Shown here piece by piece: positions 42,396-51,247 of a stretch of 64,000 bases of DNA (its first letter is position 1; the number at the start of each line of letters is the position of its first letter). A program made the translations under genes and the position numbers. The stretch comes from PXAP01 sp046483315 (GTDB lineage: Bacteria > Bacteroidota > Bacteroidia > Bacteroidales > PUMT01), in NCBI GenBank assembly GCA_046483315.1, contig JAWODJ010000122.1, positions 1 to 64,000 on the forward strand, read 5' to 3'. The notes under the pieces were generated by a model. The model worked only from the letters and a program-made list of their open reading frames with translations, was not told where the DNA came from and did not search any database.

Positions 42396-43721
42396 TTACC
42401 TTACCCATTGATGGTCTCCTATTACCAGAGCTTCCTGCACGGTAATTCTCTGTCCCTCATTATAGGCTGAAACAAAGGCGTCACCTACCGGGGTGGTATT
42501 CCATATATTGACCCTCCTGTCCCTGGCGGACCTGTAATCGGAGAATGAGCCTATGGAATATTTGATCCAGCCTTCATGGATCTCCGTATGTACCTCATCT
42601 GTTATATTTAATCTTCTGAAGTAACTCCTGACATCAACCGGCCTGTGCCCCGCAGCCAGCTGCACCCTGTAATATACACCCTGTTCGGCTTCCAGTGGAT
42701 TACTCAGCTTCATCTCAGGCCTGAAATCAGGCCTTGTTGCAACAGTTGGCGGGGCAGGAGGAGTTCGGGCTGCAGCTACCGGTACCGGTGTCTGATCTGA
42801 AATTTCAGTTTCCCTTGATACAGAGGCGATCAATTGTTCCCTTTCATTTTCAGACAATTCTCTCAGATCAGCATCATCCTGTGTTATTTTTCTGTTTATT
42901 GTTACATCGTTGTGCACGAATGAGAACTCTCCGGTCAATTCGGGGATTTCATCAGTCTGTTCATCGGGAATAAGCCTGTAGGAGACAAAAAAAGTTCTTG
43001 CAGGAGGCAGGTTTCTCCATATGATCCTTGCCCTTTGTCCTGAAAAAGAGAATATACCACCTTGACTATCAAGTTCAATGGCTCTGAATCCATCGGGAAT
43101 CTTATCTTCAATTTTTGCAAAATGTTCCTTGTCTTCCTTATTGACAAGTATAGTGACAATAAACCCCAGGTCATTATCCGGAACAGGTTCCTGCCTTATC
43201 GCCACAATGTCACGGGTACTGACAGCCGCCGGGGCAGGCAACCTTGCGGCGGCTTCGCTTATATCGACAATAAGCCTCTCCTCAATAACGGGTGAGGGGT
43301 TGATAGCCATGGTCATGCCCGAAGCCCCGGCCAGTACGCGCTGATTGTTTTCAATATAGCTGAATGTCCCGTTAAGCTGAAGGTCTCCCTTAAGACGTTC
43401 GTGAATGTGGAGCCTGTAACGTATTGTTATGTCCTCTTCCCGGGGCAGGCTGAGCCATATCATTGTTACGGTATTATCTTCAAAGGAGAAATTCATATCT
43501 GCCGGATAAACGGGTGATGCTGTCACTCCGTATGGCAGTTCCTGCTGAAAGCGGGCAAATCCGGTAAGCTGGCCTTTGTGAAGTTCTATTTCTACTTCAA
43601 CGGTGCTTCCTGCCTCTGCAACGGTAGGAGCTTTTATTTGCAGATAAACATCCTGGTTGTTGAACATGCTGATAAAAAGAACTGAATTCAGAATAATTAC
43701 CAGAATGATATATTTTATCAT
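42396..43721 (-). CDS. Envelope protein with two beta-sandwich domains and a SPOR-like C-terminus
   Basis: A 441-residue protein with an N-terminal hydrophobic segment (about 3-20) that is either a signal peptide or an anchor. Two similar Ig/DUF11-like domains follow: ELPYGVTASPV with IWLSLPREEDITIRYRLHI, and KIPDGFRAIEL with IWRNLPPARTFFVSYRLIP. A proline-alanine linker precedes a SPOR-type domain (about 345-441): YYRVQLAAGHRPVDV, IHEGWIKYSIGSFSDYRSARD, then VSAYNEGQRITVQEAL. SPOR domains bind denuded glycan strands of peptidoglycan. The repeated domain suggests an internal duplication. The gene is single, 128 bases from the EF-hand gene on the same strand. Role inferred as envelope or division associated. 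Confidence 0.75.
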   Translation of the reverse strand: MIKYIILVIILNSVLFISMFNNQDVYLQIKAPTVAEAGSTVEVEIELHKGQLTGFARFQQELPYGVTASPVYPADMNFSFEDNTVTMIWLSLPREEDITIRYRLHIHERLKGDLQLNGTFSYIENNQRVLAGASGMTMAINPSPVIEERLIVDISEAAARLPAPAAVSTRDIVAIRQEPVPDNDLGFIVTILVNKEDKEHFAKIEDKIPDGFRAIELDSQGGIFSFSGQRARIIWRNLPPARTFFVSYRLIPDEQTDEIPELTGEFSFVHNDVTINRKITQDDADLRELSENEREQLIASVSRETEISDQTPVPVAAARTPPAPPTVATRPDFRPEMKLSNPLEAEQGVYYRVQLAAGHRPVDVRSYFRRLNITDEVHTEIHEGWIKYSIGSFSDYRSARDRRVNIWNTTPVGDAFVSAYNEGQRITVQEALVIGDHQWVR

Positions 43722-43901
43722 ATCAGCAGTGAATCTGTAAATTAAGAATATGATACCCCTTCCGGGGAAAGCACCAAATATTTGATAAAAGTCAGAAAAA
43801 AAAACAAAAGTTTTTAATTACCTTAAAATCAAATATTAACAAATTATCAACAGTGTGATGAATGGGGATTCATAGGTAATAAAAGAAGCCAGAAATTTGG
43901 A

Positions 43902-44612
43902 TTAAAAATTTGGGCTGAGAAGGTATTTTGAATAGAATGAGTTGATCTGTTCCACTGCTTCATCGGCAGTATCGACAAGTGCAAACAGTTCCATATCATC
44001 AGGATTTATGTTGCTCTCTTCTGTCATCATCACATCTTTTATCCACTCTATCAATCCATTCCAGTATTTCTTACCTACTAGTATGATAGGGAATTTTTCG
44101 ATTTTTTTTGTCTGGATCAGGGTTATGGCTTCAAAAAGTTCATCAAATGTGCCGAAACCTCCCGGCAGTACAATGAAACCCTGGGCATATTTAACGAACA
44201 TGACTTTGCGCACAAAAAAATGGTTGAAGGTGATTAGCTTATCCGGGTCAATAAACATGTTTGCACCCTGTTCATGGGGAAGGTCAATATTAAGGCCGAC
44301 AGACCGTCCGCCTCCTTTTCGTGCACCCATGTTTGCGGCTTCCATTATTCCGGGTCCGCCACCCGTTATTACACCATATCCGAACTGTGTCAGCTTAAAG
44401 GCGATCTCTTCTGCAAGTTTGAAATATTTATTGTCCGGAGAAGTCCGGGCTGAACCGAAAATTGAGACGCAGGGACCTATTCTGCTCATTTTTTCAAACC
44501 CTTCGACAAATTCGGCAAGAACCTTGAACACAGTCCATGAATCAAAAGTTTTAATCTCATTCCAGTCTTTTTCTGAAAAAGCACTTTTTATTTTTTCTTT
44601 ATCCGGCATCAT
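43902..44612 (-). CDS. LOG family protein (nucleoside-monophosphate phosphoribohydrolase-like)
   Basis: A 236-residue Rossmann-fold protein of the LOG/TIGR00730 family, with GGGPGIMEAANMGARKGGG (about 84-102) and the catalytic PGGFGTFDELFEAIT (about 149-163). Members hydrolyse cytokinin-riboside or other nucleoside 5'-monophosphates to the base and ribose-5-phosphate. The in vivo substrate in this organism is unknown. It lies 19 bases downstream of uvrA on the same strand, so probably in one transcript with it. Two adjacent ATG codons at the start leave one residue of doubt. Confidence 0.9.
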   Translation of the reverse strand: MMPDKEKIKSAFSEKDWNEIKTFDSWTVFKVLAEFVEGFEKMSRIGPCVSIFGSARTSPDNKYFKLAEEIAFKLTQFGYGVITGGGPGIMEAANMGARKGGGRSVGLNIDLPHEQGANMFIDPDKLITFNHFFVRKVMFVKYAQGFIVLPGGFGTFDELFEAITLIQTKKIEKFPIILVGKKYWNGLIEWIKDVMMTEESNINPDDMELFALVDTADEAVEQINSFYSKYLLSPNF

Positions 44613-44631
44613 AGTATGATATATTACTTTA

Positions 44632-47514
44632 TTAAGGGTTTATTAAAGTTTTCTCTGCAGTATTTTGATTTAAAATGGCTTTAAGGCATTTTCCTGTAAA
44701 ACTGCCGGTGTTCCGGGCAACTGATTCGGGTGTTCCTGAAGCGAGTAACATGCCACCTCCGTTGCCCCCCTGGGGACCAAGGTCTATTATATGGTCAGCA
44801 ACTTTGATAACATCCATATTATGTTCTATCACAATTACGGTATTTCCTTTATCTACAAGAGTGTTCAGGACATCCAGCAAAACTCTTACATCTTCAAAAT
44901 GCAGTCCGGTTGTCGGTTCATCCAGTACATACAGCGTTTTGCCGGTATCTTTCTTTGCCAGTTCGGCGGCTAATTTTACTCTTTGTGATTCACCCCCCGA
45001 GAGGGTGGTAGATGCCTGCCCCAGCTTCACATATCCCATACCGACCTTCTGAAGGGTTTTCAGTTTCCGGTTTATGGCCGGGATTTTCCCGAAAAATAAT
45101 GCTGCCTGGTTGATTGTCATATCGAGAACATCGCTAACGGACTTGCCTTTATATTTAACCTCAAGCGTTTCCCTGTTATATCTTTTTCCGTTACAATCTT
45201 TGCACAAAACATAGACATCGGGCAGGAAATTCATTTCGATTGTCTGTAAACCTGCGCCCTTGCAGGTTTCGCATCTGCCTCCCCTGACATTGAAGGAAAA
45301 ACGGCCTGCTTTGTAGGCTCTGATTCTGGATTCAGGTGTCTGTTCAAACAGTTTCCTGATATCAGAAAATACTCCGGTATATGTAGCAGGATTGGATCTG
45401 GGAGTACGTCCAATGGGTGACTGGTCAACTTCAATGATTTTGTCCGTGTTATTTATACCTGCAATGCTTCTATACGGGAGGGGTTCTGTCATCGACCTGT
45501 AAAAATGCCTGCTCAGTACTGGTTGCAGCGTTTCTTTGATAAGGCTCGATTTTCCGCTTCCAGAGACGCCGGTAACGCAGATGAATTTGCCGAGAGGGAT
45601 ATCGACATCAATGTTTCTGAGATTGTTGCCTTGTGCTCCCTTCAGATAAATATGCATACCGTTGCCTTCACGTCGCCGGGGAGGCAATTCAATCTCTTTT
45701 TTCCCTGAAAGGTAACAACCTGTCAGGGTATTTGACATACTTATGTCGTCTGGTGTGCCGCAGGCTGCTATTTCGCCTCCTTTCCTGCCTGCCCTGGGTC
45801 CCATATCAATAACATAATCGGCCGACTGTATCATATCCCTGTCATGCTCAACCACGATTATCGAATTTCCCTTATCACGCAGCTGCTGAAGAGAATTTAT
45901 CAGTTTTCTGTTATCTGTCTGGTGCAGGCCTATGCTGGGTTCGTCGAGCACATATAGAACATTGACCAGTTGTGAACCGATCTGTGTTGCCAGACGGATA
46001 CGCTGGCTCTCTCCGCCGGACAGGCTTGCCGAACTGCGGTTCAGGGAGAGGTAATTAATGCCCACACTGAGAAGAAAACCCAGTCTCGACCTGATCTCTT
46101 TTATTATTTCTGTTGCAATTATCTTTTGTTTAACTGAAAGATGGCTTTCAAGTGAAGAAAACCATTTATCCAGAACATCCAGGTCCATTACGGCAAGTTC
46201 GGCAATATTTTTTCCGTTTATCCTGAACCACAATGCTTCCTGCTGCAGACGTGTGCCATTGCATACAGGGCATATTGTTTTTTTCAGATACTGTTCGGCC
46301 CATTTTTCTCCCCTGTTATTACTGCCGTTAGTACGAATATTTGCAATATAGTTTATTACCCCGTCAAAACTCATAAAATAGTTTGATGCCGAACCCAGAG
46401 GAGAGTGCAGCAGTTTAAAAGATTCTTCCGATCCGTGAAGTATTATATTCATAGCAGCTTCGGAAATATCTTTAATGGGGGTGTTAAGGGTGAAGTTATA
46501 TTTGGCAGCTATAGCTTCCAACTGCCAGAATATAAGGGAATTTTTGTAAGGACCCAAAGGTTCTATTCCTCCCTTTTTTATTGAAATATCAGGTCTGGGA
46601 ATTATTTTGACCAGGTCCATCTCGGTCACACTTCCCAGTCCGCCACATCTTTTGCAGGCACCCCGCGGAGAGTTGAATGAAAAACTGTGGGGCGCCGGTT
46701 CATTGTATGATATCCCTGTTGAGGGACACATGAGCTGTTTGCTGAAATACCTTGTATCACCGCTCTCCATGTCAAGAATCATGATAATACCTTTCCCGTG
46801 AAACATCGCCGTTTGCAAGGTATCGTCAATCCTTTTCCTGTCCTTTCCGGTAACAACCAGTTTATCAATTACAATCTCAATGTTATGTGTTTTATACCTG
46901 TCAACACTATAGCCCGGCCGGAGTTCCTTTATCTCTCCGTTGACCCTGGCATAAAGAAATCCCTTCTTTCTTATCTGTTCAAACAGCTCTTTGTAATGAC
47001 CTTTTCTGCCTTTTACAACCGGTGCAAGTATGACGGCTTTTTTGTTATTATATTTTTCAGTTATCAGATGGATGATCTGTTCATCGGTATACCTGACCAT
47101 CTCTTCTCCTGTTTCGTATGAATATGCCTTAGATGCCCGTGCATAGAGCAACCGGAGGAAATCATATATCTCTGTAATTGTGCCAACGGTAGACCGGGGA
47201 TTTTTGCTGTTGGATTTCTGCTCTATGGCAATTACCGGACTGAGCCCGGATATTTTGTCCACATCCGGCCTTTCCATGTTACCCAGAAACTGTCTTGCAT
47301 AGGCAGACATGGTCTCCATATATCTTCTTTGTCCCTCTGCATATATGGTGTCAAATGCAAGGGAAGATTTACCGCTGCCGCTTAAGCCCGTAACCACAAC
47401 AAGCTTATTCCTGGGAATGCTTACGTCAATGTTTTTAAGGTTATGAACCCTGGCACCCAGAACTTCAATGTTGCCTGTCTTATCTCTTTTAAAATTGTTT
47501 CCTGATTTTCCCAA
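44632..47514 (-). CDS. uvrA: Excinuclease ABC subunit A
   Basis: DNA damage sensor of nucleotide excision repair, a tandem ABC ATPase of 960 residues. Walker A motifs are at about 42-50 (GLSGSGKSSL) and in the second half (GVSGSGKSSL). The ABC signatures LSGGESQRIRLA and LSGGESQRVKLA and the Walker B blocks YVLDEPSIGLHQ and YVLDEPTTGLHF are intact. The second zinc module CETCKGAG...CKDCNG is complete. In the first, the leading pair reads C-P-S-T in place of C-P-x-C, while CKRC is kept; I recall the same change in other Bacteroidota UvrA proteins. It follows the lytic transglycosylase gene by 45 bases. Confidence 0.97.
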   Translation of the reverse strand: MGKSGNNFKRDKTGNIEVLGARVHNLKNIDVSIPRNKLVVVTGLSGSGKSSLAFDTIYAEGQRRYMETMSAYARQFLGNMERPDVDKISGLSPVIAIEQKSNSKNPRSTVGTITEIYDFLRLLYARASKAYSYETGEEMVRYTDEQIIHLITEKYNNKKAVILAPVVKGRKGHYKELFEQIRKKGFLYARVNGEIKELRPGYSVDRYKTHNIEIVIDKLVVTGKDRKRIDDTLQTAMFHGKGIIMILDMESGDTRYFSKQLMCPSTGISYNEPAPHSFSFNSPRGACKRCGGLGSVTEMDLVKIIPRPDISIKKGGIEPLGPYKNSLIFWQLEAIAAKYNFTLNTPIKDISEAAMNIILHGSEESFKLLHSPLGSASNYFMSFDGVINYIANIRTNGSNNRGEKWAEQYLKKTICPVCNGTRLQQEALWFRINGKNIAELAVMDLDVLDKWFSSLESHLSVKQKIIATEIIKEIRSRLGFLLSVGINYLSLNRSSASLSGGESQRIRLATQIGSQLVNVLYVLDEPSIGLHQTDNRKLINSLQQLRDKGNSIIVVEHDRDMIQSADYVIDMGPRAGRKGGEIAACGTPDDISMSNTLTGCYLSGKKEIELPPRRREGNGMHIYLKGAQGNNLRNIDVDIPLGKFICVTGVSGSGKSSLIKETLQPVLSRHFYRSMTEPLPYRSIAGINNTDKIIEVDQSPIGRTPRSNPATYTGVFSDIRKLFEQTPESRIRAYKAGRFSFNVRGGRCETCKGAGLQTIEMNFLPDVYVLCKDCNGKRYNRETLEVKYKGKSVSDVLDMTINQAALFFGKIPAINRKLKTLQKVGMGYVKLGQASTTLSGGESQRVKLAAELAKKDTGKTLYVLDEPTTGLHFEDVRVLLDVLNTLVDKGNTVIVIEHNMDVIKVADHIIDLGPQGGNGGGMLLASGTPESVARNTGSFTGKCLKAILNQNTAEKTLINP

Positions 47515-47559
47515 CTCCGGTAATGGTTATTTGCATGTGTATAAATGGTATGGATCAGT

Positions 47560-48567
47560 CTAATATTCAATATCCTTATCCGGTATATCCGTTGAAAAAT
47601 ATCCTTTGGTGATCCGGGCATTTTCAGCTGGTAAACGGATAATGTAGTTTCTGCCGTGCCGGTTTGTCAGATATGGCCTGCGCAACCATGGGTTAAGGTA
47701 TTTGAGTATTTTGTAGTTTGTGTCATATTGTTTGGCGAAATCGGCAAAGTTATCAATATTTGAGTCCACCTCCACTTCAATATATTCCACCGGGTGATAA
47801 AGGTCCTTTTCCTGTAAATGGAAACCATATTCAGAAGGATTTTTAATAATTTCTTTTATGGCAAGCACTCTGAAAATATACCGCTGGGTTTCTTCATTCA
47901 GCAGAAGATCGTAATAATTGGTTTCTTTCTGGATTATTACCTGGTTATCCATACCCCTGCGTCCGGCATTGTAACTTGCAGCAGCCATGGTCCAGTTGTT
48001 GTATTTAGCGTATGATTCCAGCAGAAACCTGCAGGCTGCTTCAGTTGATTTCTGAAGATGGTATCTTTCATCCACCTCTTCATTAACTTCGAGCCCGTAA
48101 TCTCTTGCTGTCCCCCTCATGAATTGCCAGAAACCAACTGCTCCGGCAGGTGAAATTGCATTTGTGAGTCCGCTCTCGGCAAGGGCAAGATACTTGAAGT
48201 CATCAGGAATGCCAAATTCCTCGAGGATGGGTTCAATTTCGGGAAAATACCTGTTGGCGCGTTTTATAAAGAGAAGGGTTTGTGACTGCCAGTATGTGTT
48301 TACAAGGATCTCCCTGTCAAAGCCCTCCCTTACATCAAAATTTTCAACAGGGACTGCTTCGCCTGCAAACTCCAGTTTATCGGGTATATCCAGGGCATAA
48401 ATGCCATAAAGATTCTTGAAACCGTCAATAGTAACCTGATTATCATCGGGCTGAAAAAAACTGAAAAGCTGAATAACAGCACCCAGCATCAGAATGAGAA
48501 ACAGAAAGGAAACGGGACGCATAATAAACTTAACAAAAGAGTTTCTGATATTATTCTTTGTCAGCAA
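47560..48567 (-). CDS. Membrane-bound lytic transglycosylase (SLT, MltD-like)
   Basis: A 335-residue peptidoglycan lyase that cleaves MurNAc-GlcNAc bonds to form 1,6-anhydro ends. An N-terminal hydrophobic anchor (about 18-38) precedes the SLT domain. The catalytic glutamate is E131 in YLALAESGLTNAISPAGAVGFWQFMRGTARDYGL, with YNAGRRGMD in the later active-site region. The C-terminus (about 255-320) has a LysM-like or MltD-type tail (DNFADFAKQYDTNYKILKYLNPWL). It is the first gene of a likely run with uvrA and the LOG gene, on the minus strand. Confidence 0.9.
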   Translation of the reverse strand: MLTKNNIRNSFVKFIMRPVSFLFLILMLGAVIQLFSFFQPDDNQVTIDGFKNLYGIYALDIPDKLEFAGEAVPVENFDVREGFDREILVNTYWQSQTLLFIKRANRYFPEIEPILEEFGIPDDFKYLALAESGLTNAISPAGAVGFWQFMRGTARDYGLEVNEEVDERYHLQKSTEAACRFLLESYAKYNNWTMAAASYNAGRRGMDNQVIIQKETNYYDLLLNEETQRYIFRVLAIKEIIKNPSEYGFHLQEKDLYHPVEYIEVEVDSNIDNFADFAKQYDTNYKILKYLNPWLRRPYLTNRHGRNYIIRLPAENARITKGYFSTDIPDKDIEY

Positions 48568-48828
48568 GTTTTAAGTTATTAAGGGGTTAAACATTATATA
48601 CGGAGAAATCATTACGGTGTCCGGGTAATTGACTGCCGGTCAACAATCCCTTTCCTGCCGGTGGTTTGGTCCGGATATTATCAAAAGAATGACTTTAAAA
48701 AGTCCAAAAATAACGAAAATATTATAATATTCGGTGCCTTCAGTGGTAATTAAATCAATGGGACTGGCCGGTGATATGCACAAAGAATGTAAGCAGGGGG
48801 AAATGTGTTTTTCCGGGCGTGGCTGTTA

Positions 48829-50145
48829 TCAGAACCTGTATGATATTCCGGTATACAGGGATAGTGAATAAGGGTGAAAGTGCAGGTATGATCGGGTATT
48901 AACCGGACTTATGAAATGATTCAGCTTCGGTTCAACTATCAAAAGCATATTTTCATTCAGTTTATGCTCGATTCCAATTCCCAGAATACCGCTGAGTCCG
49001 AAATTCTTTAAATTCAGTGTCTGACCGAGATTGATATTTTCTCCAGGATATTTCAGGGTTACACTATTGCCCACCAGTATATTAGCCCCAAAGCCTCCTG
49101 AGAGCACCAGGCTGTAATCTCCGTTTGATAGCCGGTATTTTATCAGAAGGGGTGTATGCATATAATACAATCCCTGTATGATCCTGACATGATCGGATCT
49201 TCCTACAAAAGGAAGATTTTTTCTTTTGCCTTCAGCCACCAGATATTTATTCGTTGTATTGATCATTCCCAGTGAGTTAGGCTCATAATGAACGCCTTCC
49301 TCCAGTATAAGTTGCTGGCTTTCCGCCGGATATTCCAGTTCTGAAAATTCCTTGATAATCAAACCCCCGCCGATGCTTTGGCCCATTCTTGACAAACCGA
49401 GTCCGGATTGCACAGAGAGCCTGTCATTTATAATGTAGGTTATGCTTATTCCACCTGAAAAAGATGCCAGTCCTGATTCAGCATTGTTAAAATCTGTTTT
49501 GCCTGAACCTCCGGGGTATCCGTTACTCAATGAACGGTATGAGTATGCCGGAGCTGCTGCTATACCTATAATAAGTTTTCCTTTTTGTCCGCTTGCGGTA
49601 AAAAGTGTTTCATCACGGGGGCGTGACGGTCTCTCCTGCATATATTTCAGGGCGTCAGAGGTTTCTGCATAAGCTATTTCTTCAGAGGTTTTTGACGGGG
49701 GAGGTTCCGGCAGCAGGTATTCTTTCATTCTGCTGCTGTATTCAGGTATAATATCATTCTGAACCTTTGATGCATCTATCTTTCTATCGGCAGAGGAAGG
49801 AGAAGAAATCTCAGCAATATCTTCTTTTTCGTCAATAATTAAAGGGGCTGGAGGGGGGGCAGGCATGTCAGACGATTCAGGCAGAGGGATTATCACCGTT
49901 TTTTCGGGTGACAGGTAGTTATCCCTTAGGGTGTCCTGCCTGGTAACATAAATAAGGCCCCCGCCAATCCCCAGTAAAAGAGTTATTGTTGCCGCGATTC
50001 TTGCAAACTGGCTAATTATTCGTGACCTTTTCCTTGCTTTAAGACCTTTGCTGATATTATTCCAGACTTCCGGAGGCGGAATTGATCTGCCTCCCGACAA
50101 TTCATTCCTGAACAATTCATCAATATGTTGTCTCTTTTCAGGCAT
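48829..50145 (-). CDS. Anti-sigma-like membrane protein fused to an outer-membrane barrel
   Basis: A 438-residue protein encoded with an ECF sigma factor, overlapping it by 8 bases. The cytoplasmic N-terminus (1-about 45: HIDELFRNELSGGRSIPPPEVWNNISKGL) resembles the short sigma-binding tails of Bacteroidota. One membrane helix (about 48-68, IAATITLLLGIGGGLIYV) follows, then a proline-rich periplasmic stretch (about 70-185), then a barrel-like domain (about 190-438: KLIIGIAAAPAYSYR, SFSGGISITYIINDRLSVQSGLGLSRMG, YSLVLSGGFGANIL, LSLYTGISYRF). The terminal Phe is usual for barrels. An inner-membrane helix plus a barrel would have to span the periplasm. It may hold the sigma factor until an envelope signal arrives; this is inferred. 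Confidence 0.72.
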   Translation of the reverse strand: MPEKRQHIDELFRNELSGGRSIPPPEVWNNISKGLKARKRSRIISQFARIAATITLLLGIGGGLIYVTRQDTLRDNYLSPEKTVIIPLPESSDMPAPPPAPLIIDEKEDIAEISSPSSADRKIDASKVQNDIIPEYSSRMKEYLLPEPPPSKTSEEIAYAETSDALKYMQERPSRPRDETLFTASGQKGKLIIGIAAAPAYSYRSLSNGYPGGSGKTDFNNAESGLASFSGGISITYIINDRLSVQSGLGLSRMGQSIGGGLIIKEFSELEYPAESQQLILEEGVHYEPNSLGMINTTNKYLVAEGKRKNLPFVGRSDHVRIIQGLYYMHTPLLIKYRLSNGDYSLVLSGGFGANILVGNSVTLKYPGENINLGQTLNLKNFGLSGILGIGIEHKLNENMLLIVEPKLNHFISPVNTRSYLHFHPYSLSLYTGISYRF

Positions 50146-50698
50146 TTCTTTTTTTCCTTGGTTCAGAAGTATTTCTTTTTTTTATCATCTCCTTTAATGA
50201 AACTCTTGCACGGTGCAGATGTGATTTTGATGTATTTTCCGGTATTCCGGTCAATTCGGTTATTTCTGCATGGTTATAGCCCTCGATGGCATAAAGATTA
50301 AAAACGATACGCTGGTTTACAGTTAATCCCTGGATCATCCCCAGGAGATCTTCCTCATTAAGCTCAAAATCGATCTCCGTTATGTCATGGTCTTTATCTT
50401 CGGTTAATTCTTCCCTGATTACATAAATCTGCTTCTTTTTCCTTAGAAATTGCAAAGCCGTATTTACTATTATCTTTCTTACCCACCCTTCAAACGAGCC
50501 TTCGTGCCGGAAACTTTTTATTTTTGTAAAAACATTTATAAAACCCTCCTGCAAAAAGTCCTTGGCTTCATCATGATCTGAAGCATACTGAAGACATACA
50601 TTATACATCACCGGTGAGAGTAGTCTGTATAACTCCTCCTGGCTTTTACTGTCCTCATTAATACAGCCGGCAATTATTTCATCCAGGTTATCCGTCAA
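50138..50698 (-). CDS. ECF-type RNA polymerase sigma factor (paired with anti-sigma)
   Basis: A 186-residue ECF sigma factor. Region 2 (about 20-90) has LCLQYASDHDEAKDFLQEGFINVFTKI-type core binding and GSFEGWVRKIIVNTALQFLRKKK promoter melting. Region 4 (about 128-178) has GLTVNQRIVFNLYAIEGYNHAEITELTGIPENTSKSHLHRARVSL. The stop overlaps the membrane/barrel gene, which supports an autoregulated sigma/anti-sigma pair. A 549-base region separates it from the divergent plug-protein trio, which might be its target. Secure by family; targets unknown. Confidence 0.93.
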   Translation of the reverse strand: MTDNLDEIIAGCINEDSKSQEELYRLLSPVMYNVCLQYASDHDEAKDFLQEGFINVFTKIKSFRHEGSFEGWVRKIIVNTALQFLRKKKQIYVIREELTEDKDHDITEIDFELNEEDLLGMIQGLTVNQRIVFNLYAIEGYNHAEITELTGIPENTSKSHLHRARVSLKEMIKKRNTSEPRKKRNA

Positions 50699-51010
50699 TT
50701 TTCACTGGCTTTTTACTTTTTCCAAAGTAAGCTTTTATAAGCCAATTAACGAATTTTTTGCCATACAAATTTTATTGCGGCTGAATTATGTTTTTTAAAT
50801 GATGCAAAAAAATAGCTATTGGTTGCACTAATTTGACTTTTTTCTCTTTACCAGTTTAGCGATAAACCAGACGTTTATAAATAAATTAATTCTGCAGAAA
50901 TATGCTTTGATATGTTATTTTATCAAACTGGCTTGTTCGGATAAAAGGGTTTTTCTCTTTTTAACGGTCATATTTATATATAAGCATGGCGCAAAGAGTC
51001 AGGCAAATAA

Positions 51011-51070
51011 TATCCGGATGTTGCATAACATGATCTCCGTAAGGGGATTATGGAGATATAACCCCGGATA
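51011..51070 (+). ncRNA. Candidate structured leader RNA (three-way junction)
   Basis: Perfectly nested pairings are seen on the + strand: P1 TATCCGG (51011-51017) / CCGGATA (51064-51070); P2 ATGTT (51018-51022) / AACAT (51027-51031), loop GCAT; and P3 ATCTCC (51033-51038) / GGAGAT (51052-51057). The P3 loop has GGGG (51043-51046), complementary to CCCC at 51062-51065, so a pseudoknot could compete with P1. It lies about 180 bases before the first plug-protein gene. No known riboswitch class is recognised. Transcription across it is not shown. Confidence 0.35.
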
Positions 51071-51118
51071 AATATATTATCTGTAATAACAGGCTGTATT
51101 ATCAGGTTTTGGTAAAAC

Positions 51119-51141
51119 AAAACAGACTGAAAATCTGTTTT
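51119..51141 (+). terminator. Hairpin in the leader of the first plug-protein gene
   Basis: AAAACAGA (51119-51126) / TCTGTTTT (51134-51141), a perfect 8-base stem with a 7-base loop that ends in four T. It lies 107 bases upstream of the start codon, where it could act as an attenuator below the folded element at 51011. The stem is AT-rich, so the call is weak. Confidence 0.35.
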
Positions 51142-51247
51142 ATTATTACAGGAATGACCTGTTATTTATTTAAGGCATAATTAATGATCCGGACTATTTT
51201 CAAATAACACCTTAACTTATGCCGGTATCTGAAAAATATATTTGCCA

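Larger units (their letters stand above)
50699..51247. promoter_or_regulatory. Long divergent region between the ECF pair and the plug-protein trio
   Basis: 549 bases without a supportable gene. It contains a 7-base inverted repeat CCAGTTT (50851-50857) / AAACTGG (50925-50931) flanking a 10-base palindrome TTCTGCAGAA (50890-50899), which suits an operator; a possible three-way-junction RNA (51011-51070); an 8-base hairpin (51119-51141); and a 5-base hairpin ACAGG / CCTGT (51148-51162). No convincing TTTG / TAnnTTTG promoter is visible for either direction, which fits use of alternative sigma factors. Confidence 0.5.

Noticed and set aside
51011..51070. Assignment of the folded leader to the purine, cobalamin or another known riboswitch class
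   Set aside because: None of the conserved loop bases of those classes that I know are present; only the general three-way shape is similar.
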